Below, in pieces: positions 40,136 to 54,207 of a DNA stretch of 64,000 nt; position 1 is the stretch's first letter; each line of letters begins with the position of its first letter. Below the pieces are notes generated by a model. It saw only the letters and a program-made list of their open reading frames with translations. It ran no database searches and was not told the origin of the DNA. The DNA comes from Lasiosphaeria ovina (lineage: Eukaryota; Ascomycota; Sordariomycetes; Sordariales; Lasiosphaeriaceae): NCBI GenBank assembly GCA_033439765.1, contig JAULSN010000008.1, positions 558,001-622,000 of the forward strand, given 5' to 3'. Position numbers and translations under genes: made by a program.

Positions 40136-41376
40136 TATCATCTAGTTCAGTCTAGTCTGTGTTGTAAACTCCAATCAAGCCACAACAGGGGAAAGGGACA
40201 CGGGAGATCATCAATCCATACCACGATGGCCTGTCACAACATCAACAAACCTTCTTTCCATCCTCCCCAAGCACCACGACCATCCTTTGTATATGTGAGG
40301 AGTTTCACCTGTTTTCACCAGATAGGTAGGCAGGTAGTCACCTAACACAACGTCCGCGTAATCAACACAGACACAGACAGAAAGAAAAACAGCCACCAAC
40401 AAGCAACGGTTGTTGCACATACCCACCTGCCTAGGCAACAAACAACTTCCCACCGGGTGCCACATAAACAGACAAATCTGTCCGTAATACAATATATCTA
40501 GCTACCTACCTTACCTATCTACCTAAGAGTAGAACAGCCAGTAGCAATGACGTCCCCTGGAAGACCCTCAAGCCCATGAACCACCCACTACCAAGCTTCA
40601 CTCGTCCATCCAGCAGAGCGTGGCTAACACGAGAAACGGAAGAAGAAAAAGGGGCGGCAAGCGGAACACAAATGATACGACCTCCGTGCCACATGAAACC
40701 ACGTCAAACCCACAAAACTTCTTAACTTTACTTGCCTATCCCTCTCTGCCTGGCTGCCTTCCTAGCTAGACTTAATTGGGGGGTGTGTGTTGGGTGTTGT
40801 TGTTCACGATTATGGTGATGTGATGGCGGGTGGGGTGCAAAGATTTTTTTAAAGAGAAAAGAAATGTTAAAATGAAACAACAGGAGTCATAATAAGAAAC
40901 GAGAGAAGAAAAAAACTTCGCTTTATCCAGTCCATCAAATCATCCAAACAACTGGCAGACAGACATCTTCCCCCCCCCCCCCCAAAATACGAATACCCAC
41001 CTCCTTTCTTGAGTCTTTAGGAGATTTAAACTCCTCAAGTCGCTCACGGCATGCCCTACGTGCCTAAGGTATGCTTTCCATAGTCTCCGCCCATTTTGTT
41101 GACAGTTGCATCCATCGTACCCCATCACTCCGCTGACCGGCCTACCACCGGCCAGACGTGCCTGAATGCCGCCGGGACCAGACTGGTTGTATAAACCCCC
41201 CGCGCTGTCTCGGGCACCCAGCTAATCAACCGATTCCGCCAAAGTAGCTTGGACTCCTATTTTTCTTTTCACTACTATTCTTCTCTCCCTGGCCAAGCAC
41301 ATAATGGCATAAAGAGGAGTAAATTATCACTGGGCTAGTAGGCTGTTAGTCCTCTTGCCTGTGATATATGGCTCCA
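38845..41376. other. Convergent intergenic region, 2.5 kb
   Basis: It lies between the DUF3455 gene and the MAP kinase, both pointing inward. It contains CT, CA and GA dinucleotide tracts (listed) and a run of 14 C (40,970-40,983). Several open frames of up to about 140 codons show no family signature. Confidence 0.5.
40061..40136. repeat. Compound CT / CA / GA microsatellite
   Basis: Consecutive (CT)n, T-run, (CA)n and (GA)n tracts occur between 40,061 and 40,136 in non-coding DNA. Confidence 0.9.
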
Positions 41377-43092
<1,716 letters not shown>

Positions 43093-44888
43093 GGCGAGCG
43101 AGCCTTGTTGAAGCGCGCTCGCGACCTGTGGGAAATGGGGCTGCGCCTTGAATGCGGCCCGAGTGGAGGCGGGGAAGAAGGAGGGGTAGACAGCAGCTCC
43201 TCTCTCAGTGTGCGGCGCAAAGTCAGAACCCCAAGGAACAAAGCCCGGCTGGACGAGTCAAGAATGCAGCTGAGCTCGATGTAAATGGAGGTAGCTAGGA
43301 GAAACTCGAAGGCTGAGCGAGCTGTAGGTGGTCTGGGTATGGATGGTATTTGGGTATTTAACTGCTGCTGGCTGCGATGGAGAAAGGAGAAGGCAACGAC
43401 CAGAACGAGATGGGATGGAGGGGCTGAGGTAACGCGGGCCTGATTGCAGTCCGCTAGCTTGGACGGAAGCGGGATCAATTGGCGTGACAAATGACAAGGG
43501 GGAGGGATGCTAGTCACTCACTGTTGGAAAGGCTGGCGGGGTGAAGTTTGCGTTGGGGGCGGAGGTGCCTTGGGGTCTTAATGGCAAGTGGAGGAGCCCC
43601 CCGCGATCGTCCCCGGCTGGCCACTTGGATGGCCTGATTGAGGGCAGGGCCTGCCAGGTACTGCCCACTCTGCCCAGCGCCCAGTCCATGCGAGGGGGAT
43701 ACTTATTAGGCTGGCCCGTCCCTCGCTTCAATGTGATTTGCAGAAATCACCAACTTCTGCTTCAGTACGCGCGCGACAACTCGATTCGTGTGGTTCGGGG
43801 CCCCGCTTCGGGGCCCCGCTTCGGGAGGAGCCAAGGACCCCAAGGCTGGCCCTCCACTGGGACTGCGCTCCAATATGGCATGGCCTTCCCGGCTTCCATC
43901 TTTCCCTCGTGCAACGTCAAGTCCATATCGTGGGCTGCGTGTGCGATACTGACATGGAAGCTCTAGCTCAGTCGAGAAGCCGGCCCATTCCCACGACCAG
44001 CTTTACAAGCAAATTCCAAGACAATAGCCGCTCGCGGCACGTTGCTGAAGCGCCGCGAAGCGCCCCTCGGCCAAACAAACGTGGAATCTGGTAATCATAG
44101 CCGCGGTGGGACCCCTAGAGTCCTAGAGTTGGGCGTTGCAGCGTCGTAGTCTGGTCTGTGTTGGTGATGCTGCCGTGCAGCTTCGCGTCTCGGCGAAAAA
44201 AATCGACTATCTGCCAACACCGGTCAAGGACTCACTCTCGGGATTCACCTCGGCAATGAGCTGCTTGGTCATAATTTCCTGTTTTCTATTCCGTAATGTC
44301 CCATCGACCCCAACATCCATTGCTTCAATGCCTGTGCTGCCTTGGCATTGGCCCAAGTGCGAGTGCGAGGGAGTAATGGGCAGTTGCGCTGTGCGAGGTT
44401 TCCTGGACCCAAAGCCGCGTAAATCCCCGACGGCCAATCTGAGAGGCCCGTAGGGCTGACATTGCATTTTGCAATCTGGGACATCCAGAGGCCGGCCGCC
44501 AATTCCGCGTTGCTTCTGTGGCCGGCACAGGCAACCCACCCATTGCTACGACATCGGTATCATTGTGTCTGACTGGTGTACGAGACGGGAGAGGGGGCCA
44601 AGGCGACAGTAAAGCAACTGCAAGGCCGCTATATCAGTTGGGCAACTTGGGCTGTGAGCGGAAGCATATAAGTAAGTTCACACATGGACCTCCCTTGGAA
44701 TGTATTGTACACAGGTAGAAGTCTTCAATCGAGCAATTTCCGTGACGGACTTGTGTGTACATGCGACATGTCGACCGAACATCATGGCGAGCCAACCGGT
44801 AGCCTCACTGAGGAGAAAGCAAGACTCTAGTATATGCCGAAAGACCTCCAAACGCCATCAACACAAAAACGCCGCCTCGAGACTCGCA
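43093..44888. other. MAP kinase upstream region
   Basis: It holds the 5' leader and promoter of the kinase, then non-coding DNA up to the phosphatase. A short tandem repeat TTCGGGGCCCCGC lies at about 43,795-43,822. Open frames here show no signature. Confidence 0.5.
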
Positions 44889-45623
44889 TCATATCTCGGC
44901 TTCGACATCTGGAAACACGTCCCTCAGGAAATTCTTGGAGAACCGGACCGCCTGCTCATAAGCCTTCTCGAAGCCTTGCTGGCCCCCATAGTAGGGGTCA
45001 CTGATTACCTCGGGCTTGCCCGTCCCCGAGTACTCGCCAAAAAGCATCACCTTGGCCTTGCTGCCAGGCTTGCGCTGCTGGATACGCTGTAGGTCACCAA
45101 GATTGGCGCGGTCCATGGCGAAGACGTAGTCGAACCTGTCAAGGTCTGACGCGTTGACCTATTGTTCGGTACATTGCAGCGAGTCAGCCAAACAGTTGAC
45201 AAACAACACTCTGCCCACTCAGCCAAGCCCGAGCCGAACCGCCTGCTGTCGAGCGACGTCATCATACCTTCCGAGCCGCATGCTCGTAGTCCGTTATACC
45301 ATGCTTTTCGAGCGTCGCCATCGTCCGGTCATCTGGATCGTCGCCGGTGTGATAGCCTCCTGGTCACCCATCAGAAGCCGTCAAGGGCGAGCCATGCCCG
45401 CAAGTGGAAGGCCTGGACAAATATGAAGAAATAGGAGGCTCTCATTGGGCAAAGAAAGACACGTACCCGTTCCGCACGAGTCGATCTCGGCGACCAGATC
45501 CGTATACGGCGCAGCCTTTGCGATGGACTGGAAAACGCCCTCCGCCATGGTCGATCGACAGATGTTGCCGAGGCAGACGAAGAGCACCGATATTGGGTCC
45601 GGTGACGACGGTGACGACATCAT
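44889..45623 (-). CDS. LTP1: Low-molecular-weight protein tyrosine phosphatase
   Basis: Exons are 45467-45623, 45268-45359 and 44889-45158, giving 172 residues; introns are GT-AG. The P-loop VCLGNICRST (C17-X5-R23) carries the nucleophilic Cys and the Arg that binds phosphate. DPYYGG (D137) holds the general-acid Asp and the two Tyr of the DP[YF]Y loop. FAMDRANLGDL is also typical. The enzyme dephosphorylates phosphotyrosine through a Cys-phosphate intermediate and is usually cytosolic. The intron 1 acceptor was chosen at CCAG before GAGGC, giving SCGTGGYHTGDD, which keeps the family spacing. Two adjacent Met codons begin the frame; either could be used. Confidence 0.94.
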
Positions 45624-46390
45624 GAATGTGTAATACTGTTTACTGGCAGCACGACTAATATGGCATTTAGCAGAGTTGCTAGTGTTCTAACACTAGGGTC
45701 TGGAGAAGTAGCAACCAAGAGAAGGAACCATCCGAATCGCAACAACTCGATTGCCCTTGCCCCACAACTTCCTTTTGGTAGCTCACGGTACGAATCCCAG
45801 GGTTGGGGTTGAACGTGAGGACCAGCACCAGAGGGAATGTGGGGCAGAGTAGATTGGGCCGAGTGGATCCAGCGAAATTTGCAGCCGTGCACGGACCAAC
45901 TACACCGGTATATATACGCCGCACCTCTCCCGCATTCTTGCAAATTTTCTTCTCCCTTTTTTTTCTCTCATACTTACCTTGATTGAGTGCGGGGAGATCA
46001 AGAAACCCTCGTACTATAGCGAAGGGCCTGCATTGCACACCGCGGTGCCAGTCGCTATGAATTGTCCTTCGGGGCCGTTCCGGTCGGAATTTTTGATAAC
46101 CCACCCATTTTTTTTTTCACTGTGAGCTTCGCTTTCGGGCCAGGCCATGGAGAAGAAATGTGCGTGCATGGTGAATTCTGCATGATGACTGAGCCAAGCA
46201 TTTTAAGGTAGTGGTGTCAGATCTGTAATGAACGATCGCACTCGGTACGCGATCTATGCCATTCATCTCTATTGAATGCGGTTCTCTATCAACTGCATCT
46301 ACGTCTTTTTCTTGCCCTGGTGGAGTTGTGGAAATGTGCGACGTTATCGCATGTGATTGCGATGACGCGAGACCCGCTAACATGGTCTCA

Positions 46391-46582
46391 CGGAAAAAGA
46401 AACCCTCGCCTGAAAAGGAGAGGACATGGAACCCTAGAGGTCCAAGAAATCATCACCGCCTTGCGCCTTTTGGGGGCGACCCAGTAAAATGCTCCGGAAA
46501 AGAAATTCCCGCCTGGGAAGGAGACGACATCGAACCCCACAGGCCAAGTCGGAATCATCATGCGCATTTGGGGGCGACCCAA
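46391..46582. repeat. Diverged tandem duplication, about 90-100 bp
   Basis: Two units (46,391-46,484 and 46,495-46,582) share CGGAAAA.GAAA..C.CGCCTG, AAGGAGA.GACAT.GAACCC and the ending TTTGGGGGCGACCCA. They are diverged, with substitutions and small gaps. Both are in non-coding DNA. Confidence 0.7.
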
Positions 46583-47543
46583 CACAGCAGTGTTGGGGAA
46601 AAGTAGTCAGTCCCTGCTTGCAGCACGGCTTAAGTCGGGGTCTGACCCTCCGCTGCACCCACCCTGCATCACCAAACGGACGGCAGATCGACAGCTCGAG
46701 AAACATCATGATATTTGCAGCTGCTCTCGAGGTCTTGAAAGGCACGATCACTTCGCATTTGAACTTGAGTTTGGTGGTCTGCCCGCACCCCACCTCGGGT
46801 CGAGTGAGGGCTGAGGTGCTCTACGTCTATGTATCTAAATCTGGGAAATCTGCCTCGCGATCGGTGCTGAGCTGTTGTCGCCCCGCCCCTTGTCGAGCTC
46901 AAAATTTCCTATCCGTGGACCAACGACAGTCGATGGAACAGGGTCCAGATGAGGCTAGATCGCCGACAAAGATGGCGCTTTGAGACAACAACGAATTCCG
47001 ACAAGTTGGATGGAACTTGGAAGCCCACCCACTCGTTAAGCCTCTAAATGTGAACCTTCTAGAGCAAGTGAAGATACAGAGGGAAAGAATCAATAGACCG
47101 GACGGCCGCAGCCCACCCGGCTAGCCCGGCCCAAAAGTCGAGCCGATATCTCTCCCATCTGCCATGCCTTCAAGTGCGTACGCTACATAAATGCACCCAC
47201 AATGGCGGTAAAATAGCATGCAAACATATCACGCAAGCTTGCGCAAGCTGCCCATGTGCACATAGACAGGACTTGCCGCATTCGTGCACGAATAGTAAAC
47301 ATGTCGGCAGCGAGCGTTGTGAATGGTCTGTAGTGTCCGCCACCCGCGCAATGCAGAACCCCGCCATCAAGTGATTCATCAGCAAAGACCTTTGCTTGCC
47401 CGGCAGTGTGGATCAAGATTGATAGCGAGCCAGACAAAGCAAGAACCGGGCTGCTAGCGTTTCGGAAAGAGCTTTTCTTCCCCCCCCCCCCCCCATGAAG
47501 TACCCAATTTCGATGCTGGGGGCAGATCGAACCCCGGAGATCG

Positions 47544-47578
47544 CGCCTCCCGGCTTCTAGGCTAGAAGGAGGGAGGCG
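47544..47578. repeat. Long inverted repeat (hairpin)
   Basis: CGCCTCCC pairs with GGGAGGCG, and inside it CTTCTA pairs with TAGAAG around a three-base loop, with a two-base internal bulge on each side. A palindrome-like structure this strong could be a transcription-related hairpin, a cruciform or part of a decayed repeat. No function is shown. Confidence 0.8.
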
Positions 47579-48424
47579 TGTAAGATAACAACGTTGTTGG
47601 TGGTGGGTTTTGGATAGATTTGCGTATTATTACGTCGTCGGCTGCTAGCGATCACTCCCAACGGTGTCTATTTGAACAGTTGCTCCCACTCTCCTCCACG
47701 TGCAATAATATTGTCCGCGTTTGCTCCAGACACTCAGGTTATTATTAATCCTAGAGGTAAAAACACGTAATACAACTGTCCAAGATCCCGCCGGGCGCTT
47801 GGTTTACCTATACTACTGGATCCGCAACCCAGGACATCCAACAACGCCGAGGGGCCGAGGGTGTAGAGCCCACCCTCCATTAACACTTTGCCCCACGCGG
47901 ACAGCAAGCGATATATCGTATCGAGACCGACATCCCGTCTGAGCGTGCGGGAGCTGCCCGCCCAGGCACCTACCCGGGTTCCTATCGGACAGGAAGACTC
48001 TTTAATGAGCGGCGGAGAAATGTTAATGTCTTGACGGGCCCCTCGAGGCTGCCCTGAACCTAACCCTTCCTAGGCTGCGACTATCAAGCACCTTTTCACA
48101 CACACCCAAACCTGAGTCGTCAAAGTCGGAAGGAACGTGTAGCAACGCCTTCGTACACGAAATACTTAACACGGCAAGAGTCATCGACGGGATATTACAC
48201 CTTGACCACCTACAGCGCCAGGGCACTGGCTGACAAGTCCTGATACTTGCCCGTACTTAGTCCGACCCCTTCCAAACTAACAGCAAGGTTCCCGACACAA
48301 AAACCGGGAGCTCCACCAGCCTGTGTGGGACTTGACCATAACGCGGAAGGGGCACTGAATTCTGAATCCTTGCAATACGGTGCTGTACTCGTCCTCGACG
48401 AGGAGCCGGCAAAATAAGCCTGAA

Positions 48425-49735
48425 ATGGTTGAACAACGCCCCGTGCACAACAGCGAGGTGTACCTGCTCCGCCAGACGCCCTTCACCACCATTCCCCCCC
48501 TCTCGCCGCCATCGCCCATCACCCCAGCCGAAGACGACTTCTGCACCCCGATCGAGGCCCTCAGCCTGAGCCCCTCGTCCATTGCCACCTGCGACGAGCG
48601 CCTGGCCGTCCAGGAGCGCCTCGCCGGCGCCGTGCACGTCCTCAGCACCGAGACAACGGCGCTGCAGCGCGTCACGCAGCTCTACTCGACCGATGCCGTC
48701 GCCCGCAGCGGCTTCAACCGTGCCGTCGAGGCCATTGCCCGTCGCCAGGGCGACCGCGGCAAGAATGGCAAGGTGGTGGTCGTAGGCGTGGGCAAGTCGG
48801 GCCATATTGCCAAGAAACTCGTCGCTACCTTCAACAGTCTCGCCATCCAGGCTGTCTTCCTCCACCCAACCGAGGCCCTACACGGCGATCTCGGCCAGAT
48901 CGGCGCCAACGACACGTTTCTCCTCATTACCTTCTCGGGCAAGACACCCGAGCTGCTGACGCTCCTGCCGCACCTCGACAAGGCGTTGCCCCTGATTCTG
49001 CTCACCTCCCACACGCGGCCTGAGACCTGCGAGCTTATCCGCTGCCGCCCCGATACAATCCTGCTACCCGCGCCCATACACGAGTCCGAGACCAAGTCTT
49101 TTGGCGTCTCGGCGCCCACCACATCCACCACGGTGGCCCTGACGGTCGGCGACGCGCTGGCTATTGTTGCTTCGCGGGAGCTGCATCCGAGCGTCTCCTC
49201 CGTCTTCGCCAAGAACCACCCCGGTGGCGCCATCGGTGCGGCGCTGCGGGGGCCGCAGGACGCCCTAGTCCGCCACCTCGCCGTGCCGCTAAGCGACATT
49301 GCCGACCTCAGTACCGGCACCCCCAGCGCGCCCACCACGGGCGCCGACGTGCTGCGCGCCGGCTACGCGTCGCCATCGGGCTGGGTACGCCTGAGCAACG
49401 GCGGCAGCGGCATGGGCGTCATCTCGCCGCGGCGCATCCGCCAGCTGAGCGCGAGCGACCTGGTGCGGCGCGTCATGGCCGACGGCCTCGCCGCGGCTCT
49501 GGTGACGGCGACGGGCGACTTTGTGCCCATGGCGGCCGATACCACGGTGCGCCAGGCTGCCGAGTGGATCCGGGCATTGCAACAGCAGGGCAGGCCGTCG
49601 AGTCAACAGAATGGCGGCGGCAGCAGCAACGACGATACCCCCGGGGACACGATCGTCGCCGTCATGGAAAAAGGCGAGTGCATCGGCCTTCTCGAGGGCG
49701 GGGCGCTACTAGAAGAAGCCGACAAAAATCCATAG
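48425..49735 (+). CDS. SIS-domain sugar isomerase, KpsF/GutQ type
   Basis: This is an intronless gene of 436 residues. The SIS domain (about 90-280) has VVGVGKSGHIAKK (GKSG at 123-126), FLHPTEALHGDLG (HGDLG at 153-157), SAPTTSTTVALTVGDALAI (229-247) and KNHPGGAIG (263-271). These match bacterial arabinose-5-phosphate isomerases (KdsD/KpsF/GutQ), including the catalytic Lys, Glu and His positions as far as I can align by eye. The C-terminal 150 residues occupy the place of the tandem CBS domains and look like a degenerate version (ISPRRIRQLSASDLVRRVMADG). An N-terminal Pro/Ser-rich extension of about 85 residues is fungal. Fungi make no Kdo, so the physiological substrate is unclear; aldose-ketose isomerisation of a sugar phosphate is inferred. 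Confidence 0.9.
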   Translation: MVEQRPVHNSEVYLLRQTPFTTIPPLSPPSPITPAEDDFCTPIEALSLSPSSIATCDERLAVQERLAGAVHVLSTETTALQRVTQLYSTDAVARSGFNRAVEAIARRQGDRGKNGKVVVVGVGKSGHIAKKLVATFNSLAIQAVFLHPTEALHGDLGQIGANDTFLLITFSGKTPELLTLLPHLDKALPLILLTSHTRPETCELIRCRPDTILLPAPIHESETKSFGVSAPTTSTTVALTVGDALAIVASRELHPSVSSVFAKNHPGGAIGAALRGPQDALVRHLAVPLSDIADLSTGTPSAPTTGADVLRAGYASPSGWVRLSNGGSGMGVISPRRIRQLSASDLVRRVMADGLAAALVTATGDFVPMAADTTVRQAAEWIRALQQQGRPSSQQNGGGSSNDDTPGDTIVAVMEKGECIGLLEGGALLEEADKNP

Positions 49736-50980
49736 GACTGGCTTCGACAGAAGACGTGAGCTTCCAAACGCGACAAAAGAGAAATACCGACAAGAACGAA
49801 AACAAAAAACAAGCGAAAGCTACGAAACAGAAAGAAGGAAGAAGAGTCTGCACTATTCAGTGTGCATTTTGGAAATAAAATCCAACCAGGGGTTTGGGGA
49901 GGGGAGGGTGTTACATTGGTGGCGTTTTTTCGCCGATACATATTTCGCGATGCAAAGAACACACAAGCACGCACATCTCATCTCATCATTTTTCTTTATC
50001 ATATCTGGTAGCGAGGAGGGATAAGAAACTGCATCGTCACATGCTTATATCTACAGTATCTGACGCGGCGAGGGGAAGGGAAGGGAAGGGAAGGGAAGGG
50101 AAAGGAAGCAAAGCTAGAGACGGATTGGGTCGGCAAATATTGTGAATTTTTATCTTGGGTGGGCATAACTGGGCATGGGTGTTATTTCCTTTGTTGGGCT
50201 ATTAGGTAGGCGGGCATTGTCTTCCCCCTTGACGTTGGACTTTTGTTTTTTGTTTCATTTTTCTTTTACATATTTTTCTCCTATGCACCCCTCTCGTGCA
50301 TATAGAATCTAGGAGCGATATCTTGGGTCTCGCTCTCGCTCCCCATTCCATTCCTGAGGCGTGGCTGAGAGTGAGACGTGGTGGTCTCGTCTTTTTTCTT
50401 GTTTATCACCACGAACCCCTCCCCTCAGAAGCAAGGCGTTATGGGCGGGATATTTTGATCATGGATGCTTGTGCCGTCTTCTTTACACATCATACCTACC
50501 ATATCATCCATATACATACATACAATAACGGTCGGATATAGAAAGGTGAATGCATTTTGCATTTACACTCAGTCTCTTCTCGTTGCCATGTCGGTGCTAT
50601 TGCTGTACTTCGTACAGCCCCGACAGACGATGGTGACGTAAATGTGGAACATGCATACCACTCTCACAGTGTCAGTATTCTGTATGTACCCAGTCCCCTG
50701 TTCATCCCCCTTTTCGCTGTCTCAGTACACCCGCCTATGTACAAACACCTGCGAACAACGGCGCGTATAGAGGTATCCAGGCCAGTTGCTACGTTATATA
50801 TGATAATTTTTTTGCCACTCGCTCCATGTCCCCCCGGCCAAGGCGAGCGAACACATCTCTCGTTTCGACATGCCATTTGCAATATCCAGCTTCAGATGCA
50901 AGCAATCCTTCAATCCCGCTGGTGGGGCGGAAGTGTTTACATTGTGTTTACCACTATAACCTTCTAAACTAATGCAACCT
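49736..50980. other. Convergent intergenic region
   Basis: 3' regions of the isomerase and the WKF-domain gene. It contains an AAGGG microsatellite (listed). No gene was found. Confidence 0.5.
50073..50106. repeat. GGGAA pentanucleotide microsatellite
   Basis: There are six or more tandem AAGGG units downstream of the isomerase gene. Confidence 0.9.
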
Positions 50981-52357
50981 TTAATCCTCATCGTCGTCGT
51001 CATCGCTGTCGTCGTCCGCATCAGCGGGCTCCGAGTCTGACCCGGACGACGAGGACGACGATGAGCTGCTGCTTGACGTCTCAGCGACATCCTGGTTCGG
51101 TGTAAGCTCCATCTCCTCGTCTGAGTCGTCGTCTGAGTCGTCGTCGCTGCTGTCGCTGCTCGAGCCGCTGTCGCTCGCGGCAGACTCGTCGCTGCTATCG
51201 TCGCTGCTGGTATCATCATCGTCGATGGCCGTTCGCACATTCCTTAATCTGCGCCGCTTGGCCGGCTTCTGTGATGCTTCAACAGCCCGCTTGGCCGGCA
51301 CCGGCGCCGCCGCCTGGGGCGCAGCCCTGTCGGCAGCGAGGGCGTCCCCGCCAGACGAGGAAGAAGCCGCGCCGCTCGAGGCCGTAGCCGTCGTTGTCGT
51401 CGTCTCGGTAGACGTCGTGTCTTCACTGTCTGACAGGTTTTCAAGTACCATCTCGGCGCGGATGCGCTTCAGCAGCCGTTGCTTGACCTCTGGATCGGCC
51501 GCGCGGAGGACGAGCTCTACCTCGTCAAAGCTGCGCTTGCCATTGGCATTGGCGGATGACGAGCTGCCACCCCCATTCTGCTCGTGGTGTAATTGCTGCT
51601 CTTGCAAGAACCGAGAGATGACCTCCTCGTACTGCTTCTGCTTGGTCTCCTTGTCCTTGGTCGAGGCGGGGAAGGCCGCCTCGCCTTGCTCCATGTCTTT
51701 CTTCTTGATCTCGGCTGCTGTCTCTCGTAACCTCGTCCGCACAGCACCCTTTAGGTCGCGGACGTACTCGCAGAAGATAGGGATGTCAGAGGACGGTACC
51801 CTATCCCCGTCGAATAGGTATTTGATCAGGAGCGCCTGGTGGTTCTTGTTGAACTTCCACGAGTCGCGAGCTGTGTGCCACTGGCGGATGTAGGCAAGAG
51901 CGGGTTCGAGACTGAAGTCGGGCTTGAGAGCCGGTTCCGAAGCCTTCTTGGGCTTCTTCTCCCTCTTAGGCTTGGCAGGCTTGATCTTTTTCGCCGGCGC
52001 TGTTTTGGACGTGTCGGTGATCTTGGTATCTTCCGTGAAGGTGACCAACTTCTGCCTCCGCAACCCCGATGGCGTGCCGTGGTCCGAAGCTTGATCGTCT
52101 CTCCGTAGCTTCTTGTTGGGGGTCTGGGCAAAACCCGACGTCGGTGATTGATACGACGCCGCAGAAGCCGGCAACTTTCTTTTGAGGGCGCTCGCCGGAC
52201 TGCTGCCGTTTACGTGGGCGAGGGCATTGGGCCGTGGGGAGGCCTGAACAGAGGAATTGGAATTGGCGGGGCTCTCGTCAGATGCAGATCCCTTGAGCTT
52301 GAGGCCCAATCGCTTCCAGGCTGGGAGGCGCTGCGCTGGCGCGCTGTGGGTGGACAT
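50981..52357 (-). CDS. WKF-domain protein (C7orf50-like)
   Basis: This is an intronless gene of 458 residues. The WKF domain, centred on ARDSWKFNKNHQALLIKYLF (about 163-182, WKF at 167-169), is the signature of the eukaryotic family that includes human C7orf50, generally nuclear or nucleolar and poorly understood. It is preceded by a Lys-rich segment (KKIKPAKPKREKKPKKA, 123-139) that could act as a nuclear localisation signal. The C-terminal third is low complexity: Ser/Thr/Ala runs, a basic patch PAKRRRLRNVR, then long Ser/Asp/Glu acidic tracts to the end, resembling nucleolar phosphoproteins. The start at 52,357 was chosen as the first ATG; the open frame extends upstream without another ATG. 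The gene is divergent from the proteasome gene. Confidence 0.85.
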   Translation of the reverse strand: MSTHSAPAQRLPAWKRLGLKLKGSASDESPANSNSSVQASPRPNALAHVNGSSPASALKRKLPASAASYQSPTSGFAQTPNKKLRRDDQASDHGTPSGLRRQKLVTFTEDTKITDTSKTAPAKKIKPAKPKREKKPKKASEPALKPDFSLEPALAYIRQWHTARDSWKFNKNHQALLIKYLFDGDRVPSSDIPIFCEYVRDLKGAVRTRLRETAAEIKKKDMEQGEAAFPASTKDKETKQKQYEEVISRFLQEQQLHHEQNGGGSSSSANANGKRSFDEVELVLRAADPEVKQRLLKRIRAEMVLENLSDSEDTTSTETTTTTATASSGAASSSSGGDALAADRAAPQAAAPVPAKRAVEASQKPAKRRRLRNVRTAIDDDDTSSDDSSDESAASDSGSSSDSSDDDSDDDSDEEMELTPNQDVAETSSSSSSSSSSSGSDSEPADADDDSDDDDDED

Positions 52358-53052
52358 GACGACCAAAGGGAAAGGGAGCCCTTTCAGAAAGTCGGGCAGG
52401 GAGATGGGCGAAGGAGGGGGGCCACGGGCTTTTCCCACTCGACGACGGCAGAGTGCGGCCGGAAACAGGGAGCGGCACGCTGCGACACCTAGCCAAGCGT
52501 TATTCCTCGTAATAAGGCCAACGAAGCCGATTTGCGATAGTATTGGGCGGATTTTCTGGTTGTCTCATTGGGTATCGTCGCTGCTTCCTCTGCTCAATTC
52601 AAGCCCTCTGCAGCAAATTTCTGCTGCGAGACCTTATCGGAGCCCAAACCAAGCATAATTCTACCGATAAGCACTATTGACAGCGGGGCTCCACAGTCCA
52701 GCACGTCTCAAGCGAGCAAACAGGAAGTTCCCGTCCCGTCCCGTCCTCTATGCCTCAGGCCAAAACCCTTACCAACAGGCACAGTATCCGTGCCGCCTTG
52801 CATTTGAGGCCAAAGTGCCAAGCCCAACTCTCAGCCTTCTCCAGGCAAACCGCTGCAACGCGTCGGCGCCAATTTGGAGCTCTCAATCATCCCCAACGAC
52901 GAAGCTCTCTCTGCCGCCTTGCTCCCACCGCAACTTCTCACCACGCCAAGGCAAAACATAGCAAATCGATTCCCCCCTAATTAAGCCACATCGATCGCAA
53001 CTCCGACTCGGTACATTAGAGATAACTTTGATTCATCTCCGCATCTCTCAAA
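52358..53052. promoter_or_regulatory. Shared divergent promoter region
   Basis: These 695 bases separate the start codons of the WKF-domain gene (minus) and the proteasome alpha-1 gene (plus), so they presumably contain both promoters. No specific motif was assigned with confidence. Confidence 0.5.
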
Positions 53053-54207
53053 ATGTCGGGTATGTTGTCAACTTTCAGCCCGGTCCCCTAGCTCCGCTTG
53101 CACGGCTCGAGCTCGGGGCCTATTTGGACCTTTCTGCTAACACTCGGCGAACAGGCAGCGCGGGCTACGACAGACACATCACGATTTTCTCTGAGCAGGG
53201 AAGATTGTACCAAGTCGGTACGTACGAATTGCGACATGGACGGGCCGACCGGGAGCCGCCAACCTGAAGCCGGCTTGGAGCTGGCGGCCGCCTCCTCGGA
53301 CCGATTAGGCAGCCAGAGAACGGGAATTCGCATGTGCGGACAACCACTTGTGTATGCGATGCTGACGGCTAGACTCTGTTGCAGAATATGCCTTCAAGGC
53401 GATAACGGCTGCGAACATCATGTCGATTGGTGTTCGGGGCAAGGGCTGCGCTGTGGTCCTGTCGCAGAAGAAGGTGCCGGTAGGTCGAGATCCAATGCAG
53501 CTGGGACGGATGAGATGGGAACTGACCGACCATTTGCCACCAGGATAAACTCATCGACCCCTCCTCGGTCTCCCACATCTTCCAGTTGTCGCCTTCGGTT
53601 GGTTGCGTCATGACGGGCTCCATCGCCGATGCGCGGGCCTTTTCACAGCGTGCCCAGTCGGAAGCCGCAGAGTTCAAATATGTGAATGGCTATGAGATGC
53701 CATGCGACGCTCTGGCCAAGCGGCTCGCCAATATCAGCCAGGTCTACACTCAACGGGTAAGCAAGCAAGCGAGCTGTTGGAGGGGGGCAACTGCAACAAT
53801 ACTGACAGTGTCTTGGCTAGGCATACATGCGGCCCTACGGTGTTGCGACCACGTTGATATCGCTGGATTCCGAGTATGGTCCCCAGCTGTTCAAGTGCGA
53901 CCCCGCCGGTTACTACATCGGGTACAAGGGCACCGCAGCAGGCCCCAAGCAGCAGGAGGCGCTCAACCATCTAGAGAAGAAGCTCAAGAATAAGGACCAT
54001 GCCGACGGTGATTGGAAGGACGTTGTGGAGCTGGCTATCACGACGCTCAGCACGGTCCTTAGCATGGACTTCAAGAAGACGGAGATTGAGATTGGAATTG
54101 TAGGAGGTCCGCGCGCAGACGGCAAGGAGGGAACCTTCCCGGGTTTCAGGACGCTAACGGAAGAGGAGATCGACGAGCGATTACAAGCCATTGCCGAGAA
54201 GGACTGA
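53053..54207 (+). CDS. SCL1: 20S proteasome subunit alpha-1 (Scl1/PSMA6)
   Basis: This subunit forms part of the outer alpha ring of the 20S proteasome core, where its N-terminus helps close the gate. Exons are 53053-53059 (only 7 nt), 53155-53217, 53385-53479, 53544-53756 and 53821-54207, giving 254 residues; all introns are GT-AG and intron 1 has a CTAAC branch site. The alpha-type signature is [21 protein letters not shown], followed by [19 protein letters not shown] and [25 protein letters not shown] and [20 protein letters not shown] fit alpha-1 rather than the other six. The seven-base first exon is easily missed by gene finders. Confidence 0.97.

Larger units (their letters stand above)
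45624..48424. other. Intergenic region, 2.8 kb
   Basis: It lies between the divergent phosphatase and isomerase genes and holds no convincing coding sequence. A duplicated unit at 46.4-46.6 kb, a 15-C run (47,480-47,494) and a strong hairpin (47,544-47,578) are reported separately. Confidence 0.5.
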